Shown here: in pieces, positions 42,951 through 53,100 of the stretch
How positions within the stretch are numbered: position 1 is the stretch's first letter
How the letters are laid out: each line of letters opens with the position of its first letter
Assembly: GCF_000835495.1 (NCBI RefSeq)
Contig: NW_015622541.1
Location: forward strand, 5,332,001 to 5,396,000
Direction of reading: 5' to 3'
Source: Cladophialophora immunda
Taxonomy: Eukaryota > Ascomycota > Eurotiomycetes > Chaetothyriales > Herpotrichiellaceae
DNA: 64,000 bases
Position numbers and translations under genes: made by a program
The notes under the pieces: model-generated
The model's input: only the letters and a program-made list of their open reading frames with translations
Told to the model about the DNA's origin: nothing
Database searches by the model: none

Positions 42951-45251
42951 CTATCTCTCGCCCGCCGCCTCCGTCACCTCTCTCACGATCCCCCTGGCAA
43001 TCCACTCGGCAATGCCCATGGTGCTGACCATGGGATTGACGCCGCTCGCCGAGGGAAACACGCTCGCGTCCGCGACGTACAGGCCATCCGTGCCGAAGAC
43101 CTTGCCCGTCGCATCGACGACGCCCGTCCGGGGCGACGACGCCATGCGGCATGAGCCCATCTGGTGCGCCGACCCCGCGGTGCACGGCTCCGGCTGCGCG
43201 AGCCACAGGTCGCGGACCCGCGCGAGGAAGCCCGCGAAGGACAGGTCGTCCATGGCGGGCGTGGCCTTGGGGTCCACGTGCGAGGGCCGCACCCAGCGCT
43301 CGGCGGCTGGGTGGCCCGAGTCCATCTCCACGGCGCCCATGACGAAGGCCGCCTGCATGCCGCCCACCATGCCTGCGAGGAGGTGCCGGCGGTCGCGCGG
43401 CGAGGGCGTGTACGCGATCCGCGGGCGGCGCCGCGTCGCGTCCTTCGGGTCCAGGTACACCCTGCCCGTGTCGGCGTCGCGGGTGATGCACACGAGGCCC
43501 GTCGAGTGTCCGTGCTTGGCCGTGTTGAGCCGGTACTCGACGGCCGCGGACAGGGCGCCACTGCTACTGCTACTGCTGCTGTCCTTGCCCTTGTCTTTGT
43601 CCTTGTCATGGAGGAGTGCGTATTGCGGGCGGAACGGCACTGTGAGCAGGCCGAACCCCGGCGTCGAGCAGATCACCTCGACCTTGGGCCCGTGGTGTTG
43701 GCCGTCCTGGTCCTCGAGCCCCGTCATGGCGACCGTCAGGATGGCGCCCTCCCACGGGTTGGTCCGCTGCGGCCACGTCGCCCAGACCGTGCTGGTCGGG
43801 TGGAGGTGCAGATGCGCCCCGATGTGAGGGTTCTTGAGGCCGCTGCGCAGGAGCACCAGGGGCGACTGCAGCGTCCCGGCAGCCAGGACGACCCGTTGGG
43901 CCGAGATGCGGAGGTGTCGCGTCGTCTTGCGGTCGCGGGATGTCCAGATGGCTTTGACACCCGTGGCCGTCTTGACCCCGTCTTTCTCGGAGAACACAAT
44001 CTCCTCGACCCAGCAGCCTTCGACGAACTCGGCGCCGTGGGCCGCCGCGTCGGGAAACCAGCAGTTCGCGGGCCCTTGCTTGGTCGCGCCAGCGCATCCG
44101 TAGGTGCAGTAACCGCAGAAGTGGCGCCGGGACGCCGTGTTCTGGGGCACAATCTGCACGGCGATGCCGAGGCGGCGGGAGCCCTCGAGGAGCGTCTGGT
44201 TGGCAAAGTTGAGCTCGATCTTCCCGAGCGCCTCGGGGTCGGTGGCCCGGGCGACGCCCATGCGCTCGCACACCGTGTCGAGACAGTCCTGGTACTCGGC
44301 GCCCAGGAAGTGCGGGAGGTGGTCGGCCGCCCACTCCTCGCGCACGGGGCGCGGAGGCTGCAGCGAGGCCGACCAGTTGACGGTGCCACCACCGCCGAAT
44401 GTGCTGCCGGCCAAGATGCCCACCGAGGCGTCGTCCGAGACGAACATGCCGCCGTTCTCCATCAGGTGCTCCCCCGCGCTGGACGCGGACATGGGGAAGT
44501 GTGTGGAGGGGAAGTGATAGGCCTTTTCGAGGACCAGGCATTTCAAGCCGGCACGGGCCAGATGTGAGGCCACCACCCCGGCGCCGCAGCCGGATCCAAT
44601 GATCACAACGTCGGTCGAGAGCGTCGTGGGCGTCGCTGGAGAGACGAAGTCGTGGAATCGGAAATCGTAGCTGGGATTGCGCTCGATGTGCTTGGGGATG
44701 GCGGGGAAGTCGAGCATGCGGTACAGATTGGGAGACGTAGCAAGCCAAACCTGCCTCGCTAAGCCGCTGAGGGACTTGTGCACGGCTCTCAGGAGAGACA
44801 ACCTCGCCACGGACCACTGGCAGACGATTCTGGACCGGGTTTCGAGGTCCTGTTTGTGGATGGGCGTGGTGTACCCCGTCAAGATGTAGGACCCCACGGT
44901 GGTATTGAACAGGGACAGAACAAAGCCCAGTCCCTGCGCGTCCGAGGGAGGAACGTAGAGCTTGAACTTTCGGGCCACGCCTTGTCGGAAGTCGGGATCT
45001 GAGACCGCGTCTTCGGACAGATATGCTCGTGCCACATCCTCGGAGAGACCTTCGGGCTGATACGGCTTCAGCCTGGCCAGCGCCTTGTCGAACTCTGTCG
45101 ATGAGGTGGTGTTGGGGATGGACGGGACGAAGACTTCGAGGATCGAGAAGAGAGTGTCCCACTGCTCCTTGGTGAAGACCTCGCCCTCCGGGGCCGGGGG
45201 CAGAGGCGCGGGAAGAGAGGCCAGATGGGACAGGTTCTCGATCAGCGACAT
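42951..45251 (-). CDS. Long-chain fatty alcohol oxidase (GMC oxidoreductase, FAO type)
   Basis: A single-exon 766-residue flavoprotein. Long-chain alcohol oxidases convert fatty alcohols to aldehydes with O2, giving H2O2, in alkane/fatty-alcohol use, usually at peroxisome or ER membranes. The N-terminal 200 residues match the FAO-specific extension, with a hydrophobic patch at 109-126. The FAD Rossmann motif VIIGSGCGAG is at 216-225. STFGGGGTVNWSAS, the CGYCTYGC cysteine cluster, and the C-terminal HQMGSCRM and SGVNPMVSTMGIAEWIA blocks supply the GMC active-site His/Asn pair. A low-complexity Lys/Asp then Ser run at about 547-565 interrupts the domain and is encoded by a trinucleotide repeat. 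Codon third positions are extremely GC-rich, which creates false frames of 467 and 518 codons here. No clear C-terminal SKL-type signal is present (ends AAGER). Confidence 0.93.
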   Translation of the reverse strand: MSLIENLSHLASLPAPLPPAPEGEVFTKEQWDTLFSILEVFVPSIPNTTSSTEFDKALARLKPYQPEGLSEDVARAYLSEDAVSDPDFRQGVARKFKLYVPPSDAQGLGFVLSLFNTTVGSYILTGYTTPIHKQDLETRSRIVCQWSVARLSLLRAVHKSLSGLARQVWLATSPNLYRMLDFPAIPKHIERNPSYDFRFHDFVSPATPTTLSTDVVIIGSGCGAGVVASHLARAGLKCLVLEKAYHFPSTHFPMSASSAGEHLMENGGMFVSDDASVGILAGSTFGGGGTVNWSASLQPPRPVREEWAADHLPHFLGAEYQDCLDTVCERMGVARATDPEALGKIELNFANQTLLEGSRRLGIAVQIVPQNTASRRHFCGYCTYGCAGATKQGPANCWFPDAAAHGAEFVEGCWVEEIVFSEKDGVKTATGVKAIWTSRDRKTTRHLRISAQRVVLAAGTLQSPLVLLRSGLKNPHIGAHLHLHPTSTVWATWPQRTNPWEGAILTVAMTGLEDQDGQHHGPKVEVICSTPGFGLLTVPFRPQYALLHDKDKDKGKDSSSSSSSGALSAAVEYRLNTAKHGHSTGLVCITRDADTGRVYLDPKDATRRRPRIAYTPSPRDRRHLLAGMVGGMQAAFVMGAVEMDSGHPAAERWVRPSHVDPKATPAMDDLSFAGFLARVRDLWLAQPEPCTAGSAHQMGSCRMASSPRTGVVDATGKVFGTDGLYVADASVFPSASGVNPMVSTMGIAEWIARGIVREVTEAAGER
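43560..43608. repeat. Coding trinucleotide repeat in the alcohol oxidase gene
   Basis: A CTG/CTA run followed by CTTGTC-like units on the plus strand encodes, on the minus strand, alternating Lys-Asp then a poly-Ser run. It lies inside the GMC domain and is probably length-variable. Confidence 0.8.
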
Positions 45252-45298
45252 GGCTAGTCCCGAGAGCGTCGAGTCGCCAATAACAGGTCGCCTATAGC

Positions 45299-45346
45299 TG
45301 GTGTTGGTGTTGGTGTTGTTGTTGGTGTTGTTGTTGTTGTGGTTGG
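45299..45346. repeat. GTT/GGT trinucleotide microsatellite
   Basis: A run of GTTGGT and GTT units starts about 50 bp upstream of the alcohol oxidase ATG, so it probably lies in the 5' UTR or core promoter. Confidence 0.9.
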
Positions 45347-45580
45347 CCCTGGGTATGGAATAGTCGGGCAGCTGAACAATGTACCTCGTAACATTTAATA
45401 TCCCTCGAGCGGAGGCCGACAGCCCAAAAGGCTCTTGACTAGCTCGCTGCCCGTCTTATTAGTTCGCACACCACTGAGGCACGCCTAGGGTCAGCTTATG
45501 GGACGCCATGGCTGGATGGGCGGCCTGTTTGTTGCTTGGAGAAAATGACGGCCACCAACCACGTCGTGGGTGGTACTTTC

Positions 45581-45608
45581 AGGTAGGTAGGTAGGTAGGT
45601 AGGTAGGC
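45581..45608. repeat. AGGT tetranucleotide microsatellite (about 7 units)
   Basis: A nearly perfect AGGT repeat about 330 bp upstream of the alcohol oxidase start. Confidence 0.9.
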
Positions 45609-45638
45609 AGCCTTGATGATGGTGACAAGGTCGCGCGA

Positions 45639-45640
45639 GA

Positions 45641-45675
<35 letters not shown>

Positions 45676-45688
45676 AGATGCGAGATGG
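45639..45688. repeat. 7-bp minisatellite (unit GGGATGC, about 7 copies)
   Basis: Head-to-tail GGGATGC units, with the last copies mutated to GAGATGC, about 390 bp upstream of the alcohol oxidase start. Confidence 0.9.
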
Positions 45689-45792
45689 CAACCAGGATGA
45701 GGGTTTACTAATACGCTGTCCATGTGTACTCGGTACCCCGTAATTAATCCCCATAGAACCATTATTATTATTGGGAGGAAAACGGGGGCCAC

Positions 45793-45828
45793 GAGGTGAG
45801 AGGTGAGAGGTGAGAGGTGAGAGGTGGG
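45793..45828. repeat. 7-bp minisatellite (unit GAGGTGA, about 5 copies)
   Basis: Head-to-tail GAGGTGA units with a degenerate last copy, in the same intergenic region as three other arrays. Confidence 0.9.
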
Positions 45829-46087
45829 AGGATTTAGGTGGCAAGCCGTGATTCTGGGGGGGCCATTATCATTTGCACATGTCAGCACACATCTATCCAC
45901 AAGTTTGCCCGAAGCCTTGCATAACCTGCGACCTGGCACGCGGCTGGGAGCCGCCGCGGCTTATTGTCTACAATCATCCATCCATCTGGCTCGAGCCTGA
46001 CGCTTGACAAGTATCGTTGGGCTCAATCTACGCCGTCGCACGCTGTTTTGTACAACCCCCTAATCTTTTCGCAGGCCCTCGATCCAT

Positions 46088-48378
46088 TCACCCCTCCGCT
46101 TGAATCTCGTAGCTGTTGGATTTGTGTTTCGGCTCGAATCGAAAGTCGGGATGCGCGGGCCCTAGAAACATTTCGCTTCCATCTTGGTTAGCCGTTGTGT
46201 TTTGCGCAAGTGTCCTTGTGAAAGAACTCACCTGATCTTGATCCAGTCCTGGTAGTTGTCACTCGCCATCAACGTCTCCAGCTCGTCCCGTCCTTTGTAT
46301 CGAGGAGGTCGATCCTGGATGTTGGGCGGCAGATACTCCAACAGCCCGACAGGCACGTATCGGCAGGCAAAGCTGAGCCACTCCAGCAAGAACCGTCGCG
46401 TCTGTCCAACGCCGATCTCGTCGCTTCCCCATGCCTCGAGCCCGAACCGACAGAACCGCTCAATCATCTGCAGTCGTTCCGATGACGACTTGTCCAGATA
46501 CTGCCCCGCTGCGATTTCTTCAAAGAGCCATGGCTTGATTAGGGCCCCTCGACCTGCCATGACTCCGTCGACCCCGGCATGCTGCATATGGTCATAGTAA
46601 TGTTCGTGTGAGAACACGTCGCCGTTGCCAATGAAGAAGACTTTGCCGTTTCGTGAGCCTTTGTGGCCATTTGGTTGGTCACGCTCGTCCGGCTCGTGGA
46701 TAGTGTCAGCCAGAGTATCTGCCTTCTCATTGAGCCCCTTGATCAGAGATGCTGTCTCTGCAATGTACTCCCAGTCGGCAGAACGGGTATATCTTTGCTG
46801 CCTGGATCGCCCGTGCAGAGTTATCGCCGCAACACCACAGGCACTCCCCCGCCCATGTCCACTGCCTAGCACCAGTCGATCGACCAATTTCTGTGCAGTC
46901 GGCTGCTTGTCCCGAGTCCCGGTTCGAATCTTTACTGTGACTGGTGTCTCACCTGAGACCACGTTCATCCCCCGAAGCATCTTCTCCAGCCTGTGTGGCG
47001 AATCCATTAGAGCCGAGCCAGCACCTTCCTTGTAGACCAGATCAATCGGGCAACCGACGTTGAGATCTACCACTCGGAGACCTCGAGGCAATAAGGTGGT
47101 GAGGATTTCGGTTGCCTTGACCGCGAGCCAAGGCTTGTTGGCGGCGATTTGGGCACCGAATCGAAGGTCTTGTTTCTGGTCATATTCGAAGACGATGTTG
47201 TCGCTGCCCTTGATCGAGAAGGTTGGGGGAGCTACCTCTGATTCATGGGCTTTAAGGAGTGCCCATTCAGACTTCTGTCCCTGCAACAACGGCAAAGACA
47301 TGGCCATTTCTGAGTAAGTAAACGTTGCCCCTAACGAAGTACACAAGCGCCGGAAGGGCAGATTTCCTTGCGTGGTCAAGGGTGCTAGGATCGGCGTCTC
47401 GGGCCCAAAGTACAGACGACGTTTCTCCGATGGTCGGAGGGGAGGATCCTGGAAGGCAGCTCTCGATTCCCCTATGCCCTCTCCGTCTCGGCCAGTTGGA
47501 CCAGACTCGGGTTCCGGAGAAGAGGAGTTGCGAAAGGATTTGTTTCGTCCTCGACCCTGGTGGGCTGGGTTTTGGGCCTGTTTGTCGAGCCAATGCAGAA
47601 ACTCATCTGATTTTGGAGTTGATACTTTCCTCTTTGTCAGCCCAATTCTTTGCTGAGAAGTGAGGGCGTTCGCTACGCCAGCCTCCTCGTCTTCGAATGC
47701 AGTCTCAGCATATTTGGCCATTCGTTCAGCATCCTCGACCAAGACCAGTTCCAGTCGGCCGTCTCCGTGGTCTACTTCTTTAGAATGAGATCCCACGAAA
47801 CGGCATTTCCATCCAGCCGGACATTTCCCCTTCACTTCCCATACAGGACACAGACCATTGAACGTGGAGAGGTCTTTTCTTTTGTGGTCGCTGAGGTATT
47901 TTCGGATGTCATGTTCGAAACGACAGTTGTCACCGTAGGCACACGAATCTGGCGAGAACTCGGGCCTGTAGGCTCGACTTGAACACAACCCTACTTCATC
48001 CCTCGAAGTCCCAAAATCGCGGGCTTTGTTCTGACCTTTCTTCTTCTCTCGACGGCGGTTACCTTTGATGTTCTGGCTGGCTGGTAGCCGGTCCATGTGG
48101 TGAAAGGCCTCAGCGGCATCATCATTGGGTCCATCACGACCAAATTCTGTTCGGATTACATCGTCGGACTGAAGCAGGAATTCTTCTTTGACGGGTGCGG
48201 TTCCCTTTCTCCGTTTGTGATCCTGGGAGTCTCTCGACGGTTCAATTTCGTCAACCTTGCGCTTAACAATGGCTGGAATCTCATTGGGTGTTTGGCCTGG
48301 TCTGTTCTCTGCAGTGACACCATTTGATATCCCATCGACCGACATATCAAACTGAGGCTGATCTGCAGAATTTTCCAT
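46088..48378 (-). CDS. dus3: tRNA-dihydrouridine(47) synthase Dus3
   Basis: Two exons were inferred, 48378-46232 and 46175-46088, with a 56-nt intron (GTGAGT donor, GGCTAACC branch), giving about 744 residues. The second exon adds [11 protein letters not shown] and the conserved KHKSNSYE end; without splicing the frame would stop right after WIKIR. The ATG at 48378 is chosen because the frame upstream opens only with GTG. Dus3 reduces U47 in the tRNA variable loop, using FMN and NAD(P)H. Two CCCH zinc fingers lie at about 120-200 ([24 protein letters not shown]). The TIM-barrel has [16 protein letters not shown], the catalytic Cys (about 443) in [27 protein letters not shown] and GVMAGRGAL for FMN phosphate. 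It is cytosolic/nuclear. Confidence 0.94.
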
Positions 48379-49462
48379 CGGGGCGACACAGTGACAAAGC
48401 ACTCCACGGTGTTCCACCGCTGAATCTCAGCGAACGTCCTTGAGATCGCTGTTGTATATCAGCTCTATATCACCTTCAAGAATAGGAACAGGCAGGGTAC
48501 GAGTTGATAGGCAATATGAAATCGAGAGCAAGTCTGTAGAGGTGTGGAGTTTGCCCGCGTGAGCGTTTTTGGTAATAGTTTTGAGAAATGTTGCCAAGGC
48601 TCCGGAAAATCTACCCTGGAGTTTATCCGGCCGAAATGTTTTGCTTGACATCCAACTTGCATCCCAACTGCTTACGGCTTGTACGAGGAGGGAAGGAAAT
48701 CCAACGCCCGGTATTCCAAAGACCGAGTCCACAACATGCCGCAAATGCGTTCCCCCTCTAGCTCTCTTAACCAGCACGACCATGGCTGCACATCTGCTCA
48801 GCCCCCGGCGTTGATAGGGGTTTGCAAAACACCTGGCCCCCTGTCCCGCTCCTCGAATGTTAGATGACGCGCCCGCCCCGGGAGGACGATTGGACAATTT
48901 CTCTGTGCATGTTGGAAATATCTGACAAGAGTGGACGTCTATGTACATCCTCTGTACCGAGTACACGCACACTCGCCCGATATACAGAGAATTGGGTATA
49001 TTGGTGTTGGCATGAAGAATAACAATTGGTGCCTGGGGAGGCCCCTCGGGCGGTTTCTGCGCGGTTGTCAACATCGAGGAAGCTACTCCCTACCCTCACT
49101 GGACCTTCAAATGATGGTTGTTGTCACGAAGGATTCTGATATCCATCCGAGACGATTCAATTGGTACTTGAACCTCCCACAAATGGTAAGGGACACTACT
49201 TAGTATACCGACACCTTCGAGATCCCCACCCTTCCCCAGGCAACCGCGTTTCAAATCCCTACACAGCCTCATTCACCCTTTGATCGATTGAATGTCTTAC
49301 TTCTCTATTAATCAAGGTACTAACTAGGGGGCGTATATATCGTGCGAGTCCTCATTGAGAGGTCTTGGATTCTCAGGTAGAGGATTCTCACCTTTCTCCC
49401 CGTACCGTTGTCGCTTCTTCACTGCTCAGATAGCATCATTTTGCTCGTCTTCAAGTGTCAAC
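48379..49462. other. Divergent region between dus3 and a membrane protein gene
   Basis: About 1.1 kb containing both promoters. A minus-strand frame of 215 codons (48427-49074) overlaps the dus3 upstream region but has no domain or plausible product. A TATATAT element is listed separately. Confidence 0.5.
49334..49340 (+). promoter_or_regulatory. Candidate TATA element for the rightward membrane-protein gene
   Basis: TATATAT about 125 bp before the ATG at 49463, a plausible distance given a short 5' UTR. Only the motif and its position support it. Confidence 0.4.
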
Positions 49463-50189
49463 ATGGTTTCCTTCAGCAAACCCCTACCGTCACTCGACCT
49501 TGAGTCGACTATCCGACTGCTGCTCATTCTCAACAACTCCATCGCACTCAGTCTCGGCTTTGCCGTGATGTTTCCGCTTTTCATCGTCTTAGGTGCAGTG
49601 TTGGCTATATCCGCACTCTACAACCTCTTCGTCATTCTGCTCAGAATCCGTCAGAAACGTCCAAGATGGAGCGACAACAACCGTGACGGCGACGGCGAGG
49701 TCCGGTGCCCATCTATTGTCCAGCTGGCGATTGACACACTTGGTGTTCTTGCGTTCCTGGTCCTATATGTCTGCAGCACCATTGAGACCGCCACCATTGG
49801 AAGCTGGAGATGGCCCCCAACGATGCTGATGGCATACTCATCCATTGGAGCCCTAGTTGCCTTGTAAGTCAAAAAGATTCTCAGAATACACATGCGCTGG
49901 AAATTTGCGCCTTTTCAAAGGTTTAACCCTATCACATCTAACCGTTGATATCAGTGTTATGCACGGCTGGGTGGCTGTCACCAACCTCAACCGATACATT
50001 CGGTATCGACAGAGCCTGGGCCCACGGTGCCCGCACTGCCATCAAGCAATCAGCAACTTTGTTGGGCCCCAGATTGCCCTTCCTCCCTCGCCCATTGAAG
50101 GATGTCAGGGTCCGGCAGCTCCAAGACAAAGCTTCTCTGCGAACTCGGCGGGCGAAAATGAAGGCGACACGCTGATCATGAAGACTTGA
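49463..50189 (+). CDS. Hypothetical four-helix membrane protein with a cytosolic CxxC motif
   Basis: Two exons were inferred, 49463-49863 and 49955-50189, with a 91-nt intron (GTAAGT donor, TATCAG acceptor), giving about 211 residues. Splicing extends the last hydrophobic helix into GALVAFVMHGWVAV. Hydrophobic segments lie at about 18-40 and 42-63 (LGFAVMFPLFIVLGAVLAIS, ALYNLFVILL), 90-107 (TLGVLAFLVLYVCS) and 120-143. After the last helix come a basic stretch (NRYIRYRQ), CPHC at 159-162 and a disordered tail. The layout (four helices, short loops) resembles MARVEL-type fungal membrane proteins, but no family is recognised. The CxxC could bind metal or be redox-active. It is probably a small endomembrane or plasma-membrane protein. 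Confidence 0.65.
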
Positions 50190-53100
50190 GTCGAAAAGAA
50201 CTGGACGCGGAACTTGAATGCAGCACCAACTTGAACACCAGTTTCCGCCACCGTGGACGTGTCTCACTGACTGCAAGAGACTGCTGTGGAGGCGTTGAGT
50301 GTCACCTTGCTCGCATCTTCAAGTCGCTTGGAAGGAACGACGAATATGTTGTAGGCCAGGTAGTGTAGATGCGGTCGAAGTACAATTTTGGAAGGATTTC
50401 ATTCTGGCCATTTAGCCTCTGCGAACACATCAGGCCGCCAACACGCGGCGAGGTGATCGCAAGAGGCCAGTCGCTCATTCAGGATCTCTGGGTAGAGATG
50501 TGCCTCACGTGGGATAGTGGTATTCGCAGGATGGGCGGCGATGTCTGGCACGCTCATGGGTGATTAGAATTCCAGCAGTAACAATCACATCGCCTCCTTG
50601 AAGCAACCATGCAAGAGCGGTACAAGTACCTCGTACATGGCCACGCCGAGATGCTGACGATGGGGTGTCAGCTTGAATCGGTCACGTGCAGGGAGGGAGC
50701 GATTTTTGTCTTAGGGATTCTCGGGGTCTGCGTTACCGACAAACAGGGCATCCGTAACCTTTTTCATCTCCCACCCAATGTGCATTCAACAATGACTCGC
50801 AATCTGCTTGTCTCAGCCGTGGTGGCGAGCCTGTCACCTGCCCCTGTCTGCAACGCTCAGCCTGAGGCAACTACGCCTACGCCGTCACCCATCTCGTTGC
50901 GGTCCCGCCACTCTGGGACCATCGGCTTCCACGGCTTCCAGAAGCCTTTGGCAGCTGCAAGGGGCACAGATGAGGCCCTGTCTGGCTGAGTGGCCACTGC
51001 TTTTGAGGCAAAACCTCCGAAGATGCTGACCTCGACAGAACGAGTTTCGGTAATCGATGACAGCGTTGACGCACACTACTTCCAAAGCTTGCAAATGCAA
51101 CTTCTCGACCGATCTTCAGTCAATAATCTGCCGGCAAATTCCCTTGGAAAGCCATCAGATTGGTCCCCAATAAGGAAGATCTAGCGCCTCCGCTCTCCCA
51201 AGGTTCATCCGCAACGCCAGGTGGTCAAATTCCCAGTGTCAGCTGCGATGGTCTAGAGGGACCTACCTATACCTAGAATAGGCAGAGAATATGAAGAGAA
51301 CACAGAGGTCACACGAGCAACTCGATCAGTCTGCACGGTGTCCGGAAGAGGAATGGAGGAGACTCCCAAGTGTCGACAGTGGCCAGGTCTTGACGTTATT
51401 GATCGAACTATCTCCGAACGGTGAATGATCGCAAGGCTCTGAAACAATTTTCAAACCCCATGTTCTGATGCATCGTTCCAGCGTCCTCCGTACCTTGCAG
51501 GAAGTTGCTGTTGGCAGAATGGCACATGCCCGATCCATCAAGGGGCGTCGTACACACATCAAGAGGCTCCACCATGCTCCGCAAGGCTGTCTGCAAATGC
51601 CGCACATTTTGTTGGCCGCCAAAATCCCACCAACCTCGGCAGGCCTTTGACGTTTGACATCTGGCAATACTGCGCCGAAGGCGACACAGTTTCTGACGCA
51701 GCCTTACAAGATGGGACTCCCGCCGGGTTATCCCACCTTGGGTCCCGCTGGAGATGAAAGGTTGTTGTGAGAGAATACTGATCAGAACTCGGGAACCCCG
51801 CGGAGGGCAGCCACCCACAATCGGTGCTGTGGCCATAATTCTTGCTCTTACGACGTTCTTTGAACGGAGGCAATTCTGATCTACGGTTCTATTCCTTGAC
51901 TCTAGTGCCGTGAGGGAAAAGAGTGGCCAAACGCTCAGGGCCCCAAAGTGGCATTCTCCATTTGTTGTCCACCGTCATGGACGATGCTCATGCACGATTG
52001 AGTCATAGCCCCGAAATGATATGCAGACAATGGGCAAGTTGCAATGACCAAGCGATGGCCTTGAGCATATCCCATACCTGCCTGCAGAGATCACTAGCAC
52101 CCCTTGGTGCCCCTGTCCAAGCCAGCTTATGCGAAATATTTGAATACGGGGTGCTGGTGGTCGAACTGCTCTAACTGATTCAGAGAGACAGACTCGGCAC
52201 AATTGCCTGAGGCACGCTTACACCTCAACTCCCACACCTCGCGAACAAGCTTCAAAACAATACGTAACTCAGTACGAAAGGGGAATTGATCATCTGGCGA
52301 TTGCTCGGCCTCTAAGATGCGCAATCTGGCTGGATAACCTAGCGAGGCTTTGGGGTTCAACCTGCTAACGGATGTTTTCCCCATGCACAAGCCAACCGGT
52401 GCCGACTTGGAGGCTCATCGACATTGCATCAGTGGACGAACCAGCTAGTAAACCCCCGGAAGAAGCTATCTTCTGCTTTATCTACGCTGGGATCAGCGAT
52501 CTCAAGCTCGCTATTTCGAACTATGCTAAAACTATACTCAGGATTGAATCACAATGTGATCAAGCAGTGACCATATCCAGTCTGTCAGCTAGGCAAGCGC
52601 TGTTCCGATGCTAACGGGATGTTTCGTGCAGCAAGCAAATTCCCAAAAAGAGGAAAAAAGCTCTCCATCCCTGTCCATACCCGGAGCGAGGGATGACAAG
52701 ATTATTGGTCCGAGGAGGATGCTTGGATTATTCGTCGAGGTCAGGCGGCGGAGATGATTTCGCATCCGGCTGCCCGTTGGCTTGTGAAGAAAGCCACATG
52801 GATGCCCACGCGACGCCACAAAATCTCGCCTTTGCTGGACCACCATTTGGGACTGTTAGTGCCAGTTACAGTCAATGGCAAAAAGCTGGATAGACAATGA
52901 ATAAACTGCGGCCTGGATCCTGGAAGTTACGCTCTGCGGGCGAAAGGGTTGACCGCAAACGAAGCCATTTGAGCGGATGCCCTACGCCTTTTGACCACCT
53001 CCAAAGGACGTGGGATGGGCGCTTGAAAAGTCGTCAGAAGGGCATCCTGACCGACAACCGGTGGAGACTCTAACTGAGAGCCCTGCATTTCCAGGGCACT

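Larger units (their letters stand above)
45252..46087. other. Alcohol oxidase promoter region with four different tandem repeats
   Basis: About 0.84 kb between the oxidase start and the dus3 stop, both minus strand. It holds four simple/mini-satellite arrays listed separately, in an otherwise unremarkable sequence. No gene was recognised. Confidence 0.6.

Noticed and set aside
43164..44567. 467-codon plus-strand open frame opposite the alcohol oxidase
   Set aside because: Arg/Gly/His-rich product with no domain; it exists because the real gene on the minus strand has almost only G or C at third positions.
43606..45162. 518-codon minus-strand frame overlapping the alcohol oxidase in another frame
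   Set aside because: Composition artefact of the same GC-rich gene; it lacks any GMC motif, while the overlapping frame has all of them.
45293..45350. GTT/GGT array considered as a telomere-like repeat
   Set aside because: It is an irregular trinucleotide run, not a TTAGGG array, and lies between two ordinary genes.
46905..46930. Second tRNA-like sequence (GGTTCGAATC)
   Set aside because: It lies inside the dus3 coding region and no cloverleaf can be drawn around it.
48427..49074. 215-codon minus-strand frame upstream of dus3
   Set aside because: No domain, membrane segment or consistent composition; it overlaps the region expected to be the dus3 promoter.
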